A stretch of 64,000 nucleotides of DNA from Mesaphorura yosii (lineage: Eukaryota; Arthropoda; Collembola; Poduromorpha; Tullbergiidae): assembly GCA_009869945.1 (NCBI GenBank), contig WIXG01000288.1, positions 37,641-101,640 of the forward strand, in the 5' to 3' direction. Positions within the stretch are counted from its first letter, which is position 1; every line of letters starts with the position of its first letter. Positions 52,856-64,000 of this stretch are shown here, one piece after another. The position numbers were made by a program, and so were the translations under genes. The notes below the pieces were generated by a model. The model made no database searches, was not told the DNA's origin, and saw only the letters and a program-made list of their open reading frames with translations.

Positions 52856-53176
52856 ACAAAATCACCTCCAAGCTCCAACTAATCAATCACAGCAACACAA
52901 CGGCCTCAAACCATCCATTTCGCCTTTGTGCCTTCAGAATCAACCAGCTAACTAATTCTTCAGTGGAGCCTCCTAAACTTAATCTGCTCATTCTAGGTCA
53001 GGGAATTTGTACAACGTTTAAAGTACTGCCACGCACGAAATATAGGGGTAGGAACAATCTCAAGTAATCATGTGCTCTGTAAGCGTTTAAGCCAACTGGC
53101 TGTAGTTAAGAATACTTACCATAATTTTCATACCTTTTGCTAATTAAGTTCAAGTAATGTCTACTGCCTGCTCTGA

Positions 53177-53182
53177 AATAAA
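53177..53182 (+). terminator. Polyadenylation signal of KIF20
   Basis: AATAAA lies 322 nt after the KIF20 stop codon on the same strand. Confidence 0.55.
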
Positions 53183-53682
53183 AGAAATTCGATGCAAAGT
53201 ACTAGTAAGTGCTAAAGTAATTCGGAGAAGTCCTACGGGTCTCAGGCGCTCCTTTTCAAAACTATTACAGTAGCGTGAAGTTAATTAAAAACATGGCCGT
53301 TGGCAAGAATTCGATTTGTGAAAAACGGAGTTTCAATCTATCTCAGTTCCAGGATCAAGTGTTTGTTGCTCACGTAGTTAGAACCTTTATTTCTGAACAC
53401 CATTTTCAACAAAACGATATAAACGTAATAAATAGCATAGTTGCGTAACGCATACAAAATGAATTTCTTGCTTAATTCTAGGGTTCTGTTAATCACAATG
53501 AATTTTCGCATTTTCAACTGCTGCAAAATTGCTGTGGTTAAGGTAGGAGTACGTTTTGTAATGAAAATAGCGAATCATTGTCAGTCTTGTGTAACTACAA
53601 TAATATTTTGAATACTGTACTAAATAATAGATTTCTTATTGCGCCTTACAAGCTAGTTTTCTTACCTATTTCTTTATTTATT

Positions 53683-53688
53683 TCAAGT
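53683..53688 (-). terminator. Candidate polyadenylation signal of the FAM193-like gene
   Basis: The plus strand reads TTTATT, which is AATAAA on the minus strand, about 254 nt past the stop codon at 53942. Confidence 0.45.
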
Positions 53689-53941
53689 TCGCATATTTAC
53701 AGAGTAGAATGACATAAGTCACAAGCCATACATCAACCCACTTGATTTATAGTTATCTCGCCTAAATTTGCGATCGTTCGACTTTTGCTCAAAGTTGCCG
53801 GGAATTCATTTCTGTTTAGTAAAATTAGTGCAATGAAAATTGAACACAAAAGTTCGGTTCTGTGGCAAAGGATAAACAATCGCAGATTTACACGTTATAA
53901 CTAGAACATCGAGTCTTACCTACACCGGTGCGGGGCCTCTA

Positions 53942-56900
53942 TTAAAAGAGTGTATAATACGGATCGGTTGGACGACCGTTGTCATGAGCATTCACTTCGC
54001 TGTTTTGATTCTCATGTGATCCTCGGTTGAACAACTGGAATCCAGTTGCAATGGGGGCTCCCGGGGCCAAAAGGCTTCGGCTGACTGCAACACCAGGCGA
54101 CGCGGATGGTCGTTGAACAGCTGCAGATGTGCTTGTGCCACTGTTATCACCAAAGGAGCTTCTTGCATATCCAAATCCAAGGTCAGATGATTGTGGACGG
54201 TTGAATCCAATAGGGCTTGGCCTGGTGGTAGGCGGCATTGTGAAAGTTGGAGGCATGTTTTCGTATTGAGAATCACTCGGACGCATTGGTTGATGAACTG
54301 AAGACTGACCCCAAGCATCGGGAGCGTAAGGGCCTCCATAGCTAATTCCAATCTGGGATTCCCGTCCTTCTGTCATACGAAATTCCTTCAATAGATGTCC
54401 CAAAATGTCGGGCTTCTCGGCTCCAAAATTGGTACCCCACGGGTTGTATCCTTGGAAGGTGGATCCCGAAGCCAGATCAACGTTGCCATAATTTTGCTGG
54501 CCATTTGGAAAATTGACTACTCGAGGCTCTGCAATTGAGACAGACCTTTCTGGAGCGCTGAATTGTTGAAAGTATTCAGGGCTTGGATCTGGATCGGACA
54601 CCCGCGTTGCCATGAACGGGGTCTGGTTTGTCGTAGAAACCACGGTGAAAGGAGCCTGCATTGGCACAGGCCGCACCGGCGCTTCTTCTACCCTGTTAAA
54701 TCTGGGTATGTTATTTGTGTTTCCAGAGGTCGGCTTAGGGCTGCGGCCGTTTTGTATTTTAGGCTGATCATTGAATGGTTTGGGTTGACCAATAAAATTC
54801 TGACTCGAGTAAGTTTGGGTGAAGGTTTGATTTCCGTGAAAAGCGCTAGCGTAGGTTGGAGTAACCACAGATGACCGGGATGAGAAACTAGTTGAGGCCT
54901 GTTGTTGAGGCTGCGCTGGATTAGAGGTAGCACCTTGTTGGGGTTGCTTCCCTCCAGTGTTGTAGTGACTGTGTGGTTTCACCGCATGTTGTTTCCCAGC
55001 GTTTGCATTTTGGCTGCGAGAAGTATTACCAGAATTCTTCCGATACCGTGAATTTTCAAACGTCAAACTTTCACCCAGGTGACTCTCCAGAGGTCGTTTT
55101 CCACGAAAAGTTTGACCAGTGCTACTTGGCGCCTTGGGTACCTCACCAAAGTTTTCGGAAGATGAATATTCGCTACCCCATCTCTTCCCCACAAAACCAA
55201 AGTCTTTGTAATCATCGGCGTCAGTTCCGTCCTTCCCCTTATTTTCACGATTCCTTTGCCGTCTGGTTTTAGATGACACAACCTATTGAAAAAAGAAATA
55301 AACAGATATAACAAACAAGCAAAATACCTCTTGGAGTGGAATATAAAAATAACTTCAAATCTGTAGTGTGGGTTAAAAATACCTCCTCGAATGCCCCGCT
55401 GTCTCGTGTAGTAAAATAAAGCTCATCGTTGGCGTCATAATCAAACCGCTGGTGGTCCTTTTTCTCTGAGCGTTTGATAGAATTCTCAACTACAAGGACG
55501 GTACCAGATCCTGGAATAATTCGCATTTGACGTTGTACATTTTGTCGAAAAAAATTCAACATGTTATGATTATAGCAATTCTTACCATTGGACGATATTT
55601 TCTGCCCTGCAGAGTTGATTTTAGTTATGGTAATACCAGGCGGAAGTTTGACCTTGCTGATATCAACCTCTTTACCATATTCGTCTTGAAGCATAAAGTA
55701 TTCTTTCTGATCAGCTGCTGCTGTATACTTTGAGACCTCTTCTGGATCGGTAGATTTTTTTGACGTCGCTAATACTTGCGCTTTAGCTTGCTCAGCATTT
55801 CCTTGGGTATTTGAATTTGTGGTCTTCTTCTTGCCAAGAGCCGCTTCCTTGGCTCCATCATTTCTAATAATGCTCTTTGCATTAACCTTGTCATCTTGCT
55901 TAACAAATGTTGTTTTGTTGCTATTCTCTTTTTTCTCTACAGTACCATTCTTAGCTCCTTGTTTGGAAGACGACTGAGGTCCACTGGCCTTGTTATCACT
56001 CTTCTTTCCCTCCGCTTTAACGACTGAAACAAATGAAACAGAATCAAAATAAAATTGCAGCTTCAATTATATATCGTGGCAGCATAGTGTCATGAATAAA
56101 CGTTCCACAGTATAAGAAAGAATCTCTAAAATGCAAACAGTTTTCAAAACTGTACTAAGCTTGCTCAGGAAGTGGAGTCATTAAACTTCTAAAAAATTTA
56201 TCCAGTCCGTATTTCTTCTGACAACAGAAGCATTAAGCTGTGGTACATATATTATGAACAGGCTATTAGCTAAGGTATTTCTGCTCTCATAAAAAGTTGT
56301 CCAACGTTATCGTTCATCACAATGTAATGTAATTAACAGTTAGTTTGAAAATCAGCGCTGGATAGATACGCTAGATGTTACTTTGACAACTTGGACGAAC
56401 TTCTGACTGGAACGAAAAATACCTTGACCGTTAACCAGCGTGTACAGTACATCCTCCTCACCGTTGTCACTTTTGACGCTAATGGTCACTGTCGTGTCGG
56501 GCGCGGTTGCGTGACGGCGAATTGTAACCATTTCCGACTTTAGCTCGTCGGTTTTCACCTTACTTTCCTCGCTCTTCTTATCTTCAGCCTTCGTGTCAGG
56601 CTTGCTTCCCTCGAGCTTCCTGGCGTCAGGCTTCTTTTCTTCGGGTTTTCTTGCCTCAACTCTCTTAGGTTCAATCTTATTTAAATCAGGCTTTCCATTC
56701 TTCTTTTCACCTTTTTTAGCACCTTGTGATATTGATGCTCGCACATCCGAGTTTGTTTTTTCAGATCCACCTGATAAATACCATACAATTAATTTAATAG
56801 CAACAATAATCTTTACAAAAATGAGTAGATTGTTACCTTTGTTCTGTTGGTTTTCCACTTCTATCATTTTTTCTTTCTCCAGTTTCATTATTTCTTCCTC

Positions 56901-59900
56901 ATTCTTTTCCATTTCTTTTCGCGCAAGCTCTTCTTCTTGCCTTTTCTGTTCCTAAGATAAAACAAATTTCTTTACCTTTGCCTCAAAGAAAGGCAAAATC
57001 CATAATTCTCTGGTGTGCATGTACAGAACTCACCTTCTTTTCCCTTTTTCGAGCTTTCTTCGCCGCCTTCTTTACATCGTTGGATTCGGACGCTGAGCTA
57101 TTCCTATGCTGGTCAGACACTCCAACATTTTTAACGCCTTCAATGATGTCGACTAACACATCAATGTTTTCCTCCACATTAAGAGAGTTCTTAACAAGTT
57201 CATCTGATTTGGAGGATCTGCGCGCACCAGCGCAATAAGGATTTTCACAGTTGTCACAGCTAAATTCCACTTCTTCTTTTTCCTTTTTCTCTCGAGCGAG
57301 CTTTTGGCGAAGATTATTACGCCTTGCCGTGTATCCAGTACTGACAGGCAACCCCTAGGTTTATTTTGTAAGGGCAATTTAGTAATATTATTCTCGATGC
57401 GATGTTGAGAAACCTTGATATTCGACGAGTACTCACCGGTCTTGGAGCCTTTTTATCATGTTCAGTACATTTGCCGAGTTTTGCGTTCGGTGAGCTTGAG
57501 CCATGACAACTTGAGCTTCCGTGACACTGGGCGTGAGTGTGGGCTCGGATATGCTCGAAACCCTGAGAAAGACTAGCCGTTTCCCCTAAAAGTTTAAATC
57601 GAGAAACTAAGTAAGGCGAACATTCCAATTTTTAGGGCAACAAACAAGCAATAACTTTGCTACCTGCGCTAGCTGGGGACACGTATTGAGCTCTTGTTTC
57701 AAAGAGTCCATCGCCCACAGGTCGTGTAGCGTAACCAAGGAGGTCCTCTTTTTTGCGTAATAATTTCGACAATTCTCTATACAGAACAAATGAGAATACC
57801 AATTATTTCAGCCGGTCAATTCCTCACATCTTGAATATCATAGAGGTGATGATAGACTAATGAAATGTTATTTATAATCACTAGCCACTAGTGAATTACG
57901 TAGGGACTGCCCCGACTCTTCTTTCAGAAAAGGTCAGCTAGTGCTGTAGTAACTAGCATTTACTGGAAAGACTGGAATAATAAACTCAACTTACTGAGCT
58001 TCTCTTCTGTCATTTTCCCTTTCTATTGAAAGCTTGCTCCCGAGATGATCTGCTATTATTTCTTTCCCTTTAAGCGGCTTCTTCCTTCTCTCCTTATCCA
58101 TCTTCATGTGCTCAAGTCTACCCTTAATTTTCTGAGAAGTCTCTGAAGAGCTTCCTTTGGCTTCCACAGCCCAACACTGCAACAAATATAAAATATTTTC
58201 ATGAAATTTAACTTCAAGCAGAACACGCGTAAATGTACTTACTCTTTCGATCGTATTAGGAGATTTAGAGCTTATGTCGGGCCAAACGACATTGTACTTT
58301 GAAAGAATATCATAGTGGAGTCTAATTATGTCGACGAAATCATCTGAACTCGGGACAAATTTGTGACGAGATGGCTCCTCCTCTAAGTCCACATTTAGTG
58401 ATGTACAAACCACGAAATACCGTCCTCGACCACTCCTAATGTCTGCACCCAAGGATGAGCATCCTAGGAATATCAAGAGAGCATTATGTCAAGCGAGCTT
58501 ACGCTAATCATCTCATCCCTCACCGATGAAAATGCACCTGAAACAAGACCACTACTTACCTAGCTGTATTGCGGACGCAATTATCTCTTGCTCGAACTGA
58601 AAGCTTTTTGCGTCGGACATTCGCATCTCTGGGTCTGTATTAATTCTCGGAATTCCACCAAATGCATAATCAAAGCGCCGATGTTCTAGTTGAGGTCTGC
58701 GTTGCCTTTTGACGAGCAAGGAATTTTGGTAAAATCGGGCGAGTTTTCTTAATAACCTTCTACGCTTTTTCAGACGGACTTGTCTCGAGAATCGATGCAT
58801 CTTTATAAAGACTGCGGAAGGCCAACAAATATCGACCTGAACTTTACTTCTGAGATCTGTCGTTGGATCAATCTTTCTCTCGAATTTTGGTGGAGTTGGA
58901 AAATCTTCTAGATGGAAGTAGTATTCAGTGAATGCTTGTAAGATATAATCAGAAGGCAATGGTGGTTCGACTTCATTCAAACCCAATTCCTCCCTTTCAG
59001 CCAGGTATCGCGACAAATACTTGTAATTTTCAGTTTCTAAAGTGACCTTGTAGTCATGCGAGTTAATGAAGGCAGAATCTTTGGCATCCAGCATGTGGTC
59101 CATTTGGTCAAAGTTCACTTTTAACGGGGCTCTACATACTTTTATCGCAAACTGTTCGTTCTTCTTATTGGGTACCATCATTGTTATATCCAGGACTGGT
59201 TCAAATCGTGCTATTAGGCGAATTGGCCGAAGGAGAGGTCCCAAGCTTTGATACTCGATCTGCCCAGTTTCCCCGGAGAAGACTGCTTCATACCCAAAAG
59301 ACTTGTTTTGTGTGACTTTTTCGAACGGGTTCTGCAACGGCGAAATCTTGAAAATATTGTGAGCTTGCGGTTGATATTCTTCACTAAAGATCGAAAAAAA
59401 TAATTAAAAATATATTTTTGAGTCTCAAATCGTCGGAGCAACTTACAACTGAAAGTGCAATTTTTTACAACTCCATAAATTTCTCGCTTCCACCGTTGCA
59501 TTTCTTATGTATTTTAGATAGCATTTTATGTCCTCAGTTGGCTTTTCGGACTTAAGTTTAAACTTGGGATGTTTCCTGCTCTTGAACACCTGTAATACAT
59601 AATCAATAGATATGACGATCAGCAGGTGTGTGGTATGAACTGCTAATTAGAAGCTGCTTTCCATCAAAGGAGAACAATTGGGCATATTAACTAATTGATG
59701 GTAAGGTAAAAGGTTATGACGGACTGAAATTCTTGGCAGGAAAAACTGCAAGACTTCGACTTGCAGAAATATTTATCGAATCAGCTTCAAGACAACTTAC
59801 TATTTCAGTACATGTTGCAAGCACTTCCTGGAATACGTGCGAACGGTAGAGCATGGAGTCGAAAATGTTGACAAAAAATGTTTTCATATTAAATTTGCAG

Positions 59901-62900
59901 TCCAAATCTAGTTTCCAATTGAAGTATCCCAACATCTTGGGGTTAGTCAGGCGGCGTAAAACTTCAGCCAATCGATAAGTGACATCAATGAAAACTAGAA
60001 ATAAAAATTTCCGTTAGCAGCGTATATCTAAAAAGTTCACATTTCTAGAGACGGTTGAGTGAATATTTCGTATCAGTCCTATCGATCCAGTTTGTTGCTC
60101 ACATAGAGATTCAAGCAATAAGGTAAATCATCATTAACGATTGTGTAATGCCGCCGTTTAGCCCCCTTTCGCCATTTTCATGTTTGTTTAAGGACTTACA
60201 GCAAATAAAGTTCAAACAGTCTGAGTAGGAACTTGAATACTTCACAAATAAGGCTAGTCTTTTCGTAATTTCCCACATGACATGGCTGCCCACTTTGTAC
60301 ATCTGCTTGAACAAATGCTCAAAATCAACAGAACCAACCCTGTTAAAATAAAAAATCAAAGATGAGAATCGTGAGGGTATTAAAGTAAAGACGGTGAGGT
60401 GATTTAATAAAAAAAAGTGTAAAGAACGTTAATAGTTGTTCTTGAAAATCTTGAAACTTACACAGGCAGTGCATATTCAAAACCATAACATATGAACTCC
60501 TCCAGTTGTGGGTCAACACTTGTTTCCTGGAAAACCATTTTCACTTGCGACACAAGGATATCACGAATTCTGTCACAGGTCTTCTGGATGATGCCCTCAG
60601 CCAAGTATTCATGTGTGAATCCAACCTGTTCAATGAGTTTCCTAAAGCAATAGGTTGAACAGTTACAATTTATTTAAGTCTGAACATCTGAAATCTGTAA
60701 GAGGCAATGAGTAATTTGTGTGTTTGAGCTTACCATGTTTCTCCACAGCCCTTACACCATCTGCATTCACAATAAGGTTTGTCCACATGGTCAGCCGGAA
60801 ACCTGAAATACCTTCCAGCTTGAATCTGAAACGTAAGGACTTCGGTGAGAATTCTTAGGGACACAGTAAGTTCAGGTGCATTGAAGTAACTTACCGGATT
60901 TAAATGTGTGTACAAATTATATTCGATTTGTGGCTTCTTCTCAAGAAAAACGGGAGTTTTCTTGAGGATGTCGGACAGCCGAATTATGCAAACGTCTTTC
61001 CATACACCCAGATGCTTCGACAACAAATTTATCACACCATTACATGTTTCATCATCGATGCAAAGTGGAATCTTTGCATCGTAGTTCAAGTAGACGGCAC
61101 TCAAATCTTTGTCATGAAATTTCCACATTTTGTCTAAAATAATAAGCAATGCAAGCAGTCAGAAGTTACAGTCCAAAAATAAGAACTAAGTTAGAATGAT
61201 GAGAAATAAGGAGCATGGAACTTCGGAGCGTTTATAAAATACTACAGTTATTAAAGCTGCGCAAATACCGTAAGTGCTGGGCGATGCAGGATCATCCAGC
61301 AACGAGGGGTCAAGCTGGGCTGAAATGCAAAAATAAGTTAGTTGAGTTCAATTACGCTTTAACAAGTCTTTCGTAATACTAATGCAACGTATGTCTCACC
61401 TCTTTCCAAGAGCTCCTTCAATTCCGGTGGGAATTCCATGTCCCCTGGAAACATATAGTTTTATTAAATACATTAAGTTAGAAATGAGTATCAAAATGAG
61501 AGAGAGCCAGTTTGAGAAATAAACTTACGCGGCAGAAACTTTTTTACAGCCTTCAGTACTTTCAATAACCGAGGATCGCCTGTAATTAAGCATTAGAACA
61601 TTAATTTCCACACAACATTGCCGCTTGCGTTTCAGCACTAATAAAATACTTCCTAAATTTTGTTTGAGTTGGATTTCAAAGGGATCAGAAACTTTACTTC
61701 TTTCAAACCGCGCACCCTATTTACGATGTTAGTGCGATGTCCTAGCGTAACTAAGTACTCCAGAATTTTTAGACGATGTCTGAGTTTTGACGGATCAATG
61801 ATTAACGTCAATCTCCATTGTACTCCTAATAAATAGCTCAGAAACAAACACCAATGCATACAAGTGCGCTCATATACTACAACTTGTAGACACGGCATGG
61901 ATTCACCGTACCAGCGCACGCAAGATACCTAGATACCTTTATCACCATACACTCGAATTCTTCCCTCCTTGGAGCTTAATGTTTTCATCCATAATCAGAC
62001 TGTTCTTCGTTCTAACTATAAGGATCAATTTCTAATGCTGCTACATGTGATTTGTCAATGTTTTAGGGCAAAGATCCATGTTCATTTGTGATTTTCCACT
62101 ATTGTCCGTCATTTGTTCAAATTATATTCAAGCTAAGATCAGTTTTTCACTTACCAACCAAGTGTTTGTTGACAGGTAAGCACTTGAATTGCGACCTAAC
62201 TAGCAATTACACTATCTTATCACTTGGATCTACACTGGCCAGCATTACTACTAGTTGCAATTAACGAGCATCTTAATTTACCGAGAAATCGTCATGTTTT
62301 CGCATCAACTTGTACTGCAATTCGAACACAACGTGAAAACACACTATAAACATGCAATTTATCGCAAGAACAAATTCTTAAACGTGAGCAAACATTGTTT
62401 CTTTATGATCAGTCACAAAAACAGCAAGTTACGAAACAACACATGTAAAAAGCAAGCTGAACTCGTCCCGAGACTAAACTGAATGAGAACCTAGACCTTT
62501 ATCCACGCTGCAAAGCACAACAGGGTTCAACGCTACAAGACCGTCTCCGTTTCTCCATAAGCGAGTTCTATGTCGAGCGAAGCAACCAGCAGTCTTCTTC
62601 GTCGGCACAGCACAGTACAGTGCAAGCTACATACACAATACTATGCATGCATGCCTCTGCTTCTGCCTATGGCGCTTTGCTCGTGTCTTTCTTCCTCGCA
62701 GTACGTCTCCTACTCTGTGCTTCTCTGTACAAGATGATAGGCCAGACGCATGCTGTTGGCGCCGTGGATTCCCTACGCGGCTTGCCACACTCAGAAACCG
62801 TCTGCAACCGTCTCATTGGCTGAGCCATGAGAATTCGAAATTTTGAACGCACACGATACAATGTTTTGGTACGAAAAATATACAAAAGGAAGATGAAGGA

Positions 62901-63235
62901 GCGAACCTGCTTTGACGGATTCCAGTGGTCTCGCAATTTCAGGCAAGAACGCTTGATCAAGGTAATCGTTGATAGCCATCTCTAGCGCCTTATGTGTGTT
63001 TGGAGTTGGGTTGTCTGTGCACAGAAACAATTGTCGAAACTTAATGATACTCCTCGAATGAAGCTATTAAGACGATGAGAAAAGCACGAAAGATTCGACA
63101 CTCCTCCACCATACACTCTCGTACATGCGGATCCGCGAAAAGACGCTTGCCCCTGTAGAATTGATAGAGTGATCCCTCATTAATAATTCGATATCCTTCT
63201 TGGTCGTTCCTTTGTATGATGTCGAATTGCGCCAT
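53942..63235 (-). CDS. Large multi-exon protein, tentatively FAM193-family
   Basis: Twenty-two exons (minus strand): 63235-63115 (3' edge uncertain), 63014-62907, 61579-61529, 61444-61400, 61319-61269, 61133-60895, 60825-60734, 60641-60462, 60339-60200, 59994-59801, 59589-59447, 59383-58560, 58463-58243, 58176-57995, 57776-57664, 57585-57437, 57354-57034, 56951-56837, 56770-56423, 56023-55586, 55510-55383, 55282-53942; about 1,847 residues, phases consistent. Residues 1-860 look globular, with a cysteine cluster CECRWCKGCGETW near 222-235. Next come CHGSSSCHG, CDNCENPYC and VDIIEG...KKAAKKARKREKK (about 1040-1058), which resembles my recollection of FAM193A/B. A charged coiled coil, a Lys/Glu-rich repeat region, VTIRRHA/TVTISVKSDNG and LPPGITITKI follow. 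The last exon is Asn/Gln/Ser/Pro-rich. No enzyme motif is seen. Function is unknown; the family label is inference, and two fused genes cannot be fully excluded. Confidence 0.85.
61580..62906 (-). other. Long second intron of the FAM193-like gene
   Basis: At 1.3 kb this is much longer than the gene's other introns. It contains a strong minus-strand donor-like sequence (GGTTG|GTAAGTG, about 62152-62157), which could belong to an alternative first exon. The open frames inside it (61653-61919 and others) do not splice in phase with the neighbours. Confidence 0.6.
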
Positions 63236-64000
63236 CTTCAACTCCTGCTTCCGAGTACTACACCGTCTGTAGTAGCAATCACAACCAGTCTCAAAGTTTT
63301 ATCACAGAATGGCCTAAAGATTGCCAAATTAAATTTTGCGTTAGAATTTATATACCGAAATTAGAAACAAACGCTCAGTATGCATGCGCACAGAAAACAG
63401 CAAAATACTCTTGACTCTGGGTTCAATTTCTAGACAGCAACTGCAGCGGTACGATGTCTTACTCGAGTCGCATTGGCTTCGCCTTTGTAGTTCCATCGTT
63501 TACAAGCACGCATAAGGTTGTACCACATGTTTGAAAACGTGATTCATGCCATCACAGCTGATAGCTGGTGTGACAATCCTCGACACGAGTCATTCCGACT
63601 CTTCAACTGAATTTGTCCGTATTATCACTGCTCAAGCATGTGGTGGCCCTTTCATTTGTACATGGCATCCAGAATTTATGTCATCTCCTTTTAAAATGTT
63701 GAAAAATTATTCAAAGTTTGGCCGCACATTGTCCTTCGGACGCACTGTCTCGTGTATATGCAAAGCAAAGTTTATTCATACTATGCATCATGATTCCCAT
63801 TTTGTGTAAACTTGCACACGGGCGCTTTTAAAGTCGACCCTTCTATGCGACTACTATTATCCCTCAATTTCGCTACTATCCACTATGGGACAGGGTTGGG
63901 TAAAAAATGGAATAAAAGGGGGTACCGTACACCAAGATTTGAGCTATATTAGCCGAATCTGTTTATAAAAATGCGTCGATCGTGAAAATTTCATTCAAAT
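63236..64000. other. Upstream flank of the FAM193-like gene
   Basis: This 0.8 kb should include the minus-strand promoter and 5' untranslated region. I see no TATA box at useful spacing and no second gene. The 87-codon plus-strand frame at 63546-63809 has no recognisable features. Confidence 0.5.

Larger units (their letters stand above)
52856..53941. other. Convergent intergenic region between KIF20 and the FAM193-like gene
   Basis: This is about 1.1 kb holding the two 3' untranslated regions. I see candidate polyadenylation signals for each strand (53177-53182 plus, 53683-53688 minus) and no further coding sequence. A 71-codon open frame from 52852 overlaps the KIF20 stop in another frame and is a shadow. 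Confidence 0.6.

Noticed and set aside
54563-55272. Plus-strand open frames of about 100 codons opposite the last FAM193-like exon
   Set aside because: They are shadow frames of a long real exon on the other strand.
61653-61919. 88-codon minus-strand frame as an exon of the FAM193-like gene
   Set aside because: Direct joining of 62907 to 61579 is in phase. This frame lacks suitable splice sites on both sides.
1-64000. CRISPR arrays, bacterial operons, insertion sequences or viral genes
   Set aside because: None is present: no regular spaced repeats, no transposase or viral coding sequence, and the genes are intron-split animal genes.

Overview
This is a piece of a eukaryotic, animal genome. 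Every real gene is split by mostly short GT-AG introns (often 50-110 nt), and there are no operons, ribosome binding sites or CRISPR arrays. The gene set (an Hmx homeobox gene, TAF11, a kinesin-6, a PGAP6/TMEM8-type protein and an SLC7 light chain) is metazoan. A TATA box with a TCATTC initiator at canonical spacing fits an arthropod or other protostome, but I cannot name the species. All gene models were built by hand by translating exons and matching splice phases, and each total coding length is a multiple of three.

Layout, left to right. (1) 2735-6120, minus strand: a 12-exon PGAP6/TMEM8 gene, a membrane protein of the CREST hydrolase superfamily. (2) 7844-9084, plus: TAF11, a subunit of the general transcription factor TFIID, in 5 exons. 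(3) 11762-19110, plus: an 11-exon SLC7 heteromeric amino-acid transporter light chain, with a plausible core promoter at 10536-10571. (4) 27304-30458, minus: a 4-exon Hmx (Nkx5) homeobox gene, lying between an 8.2 kb and a 17.7 kb stretch without recognisable genes, as is common for developmental regulators. (5) 48176-52855, plus: an 18-exon KIF20-type kinesin-6. (6) 53942-63235, minus: a 22-exon gene for a protein of about 1,847 residues. It is probably a divergent FAM193-family member, though that identity is tentative.

The genes are not functionally linked; this is ordinary mixed genome neighbourhood. PGAP6 and TAF11 are head to head, as are Hmx and KIF20, while the SLC7 gene/Hmx and KIF20/FAM193-like pairs converge. 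The gene-poor stretches hold several perfect short inverted repeats, two candidate core promoters and simple repeats. I see no transposon, rRNA or tRNA that I can support. I did not find a convincing new biological system. The items most worth checking are the FAM193-like gene with its Cys clusters and frame-neutral mini-exons, the kinesin with an altered switch II, and the paired hairpins at 9731-9803.
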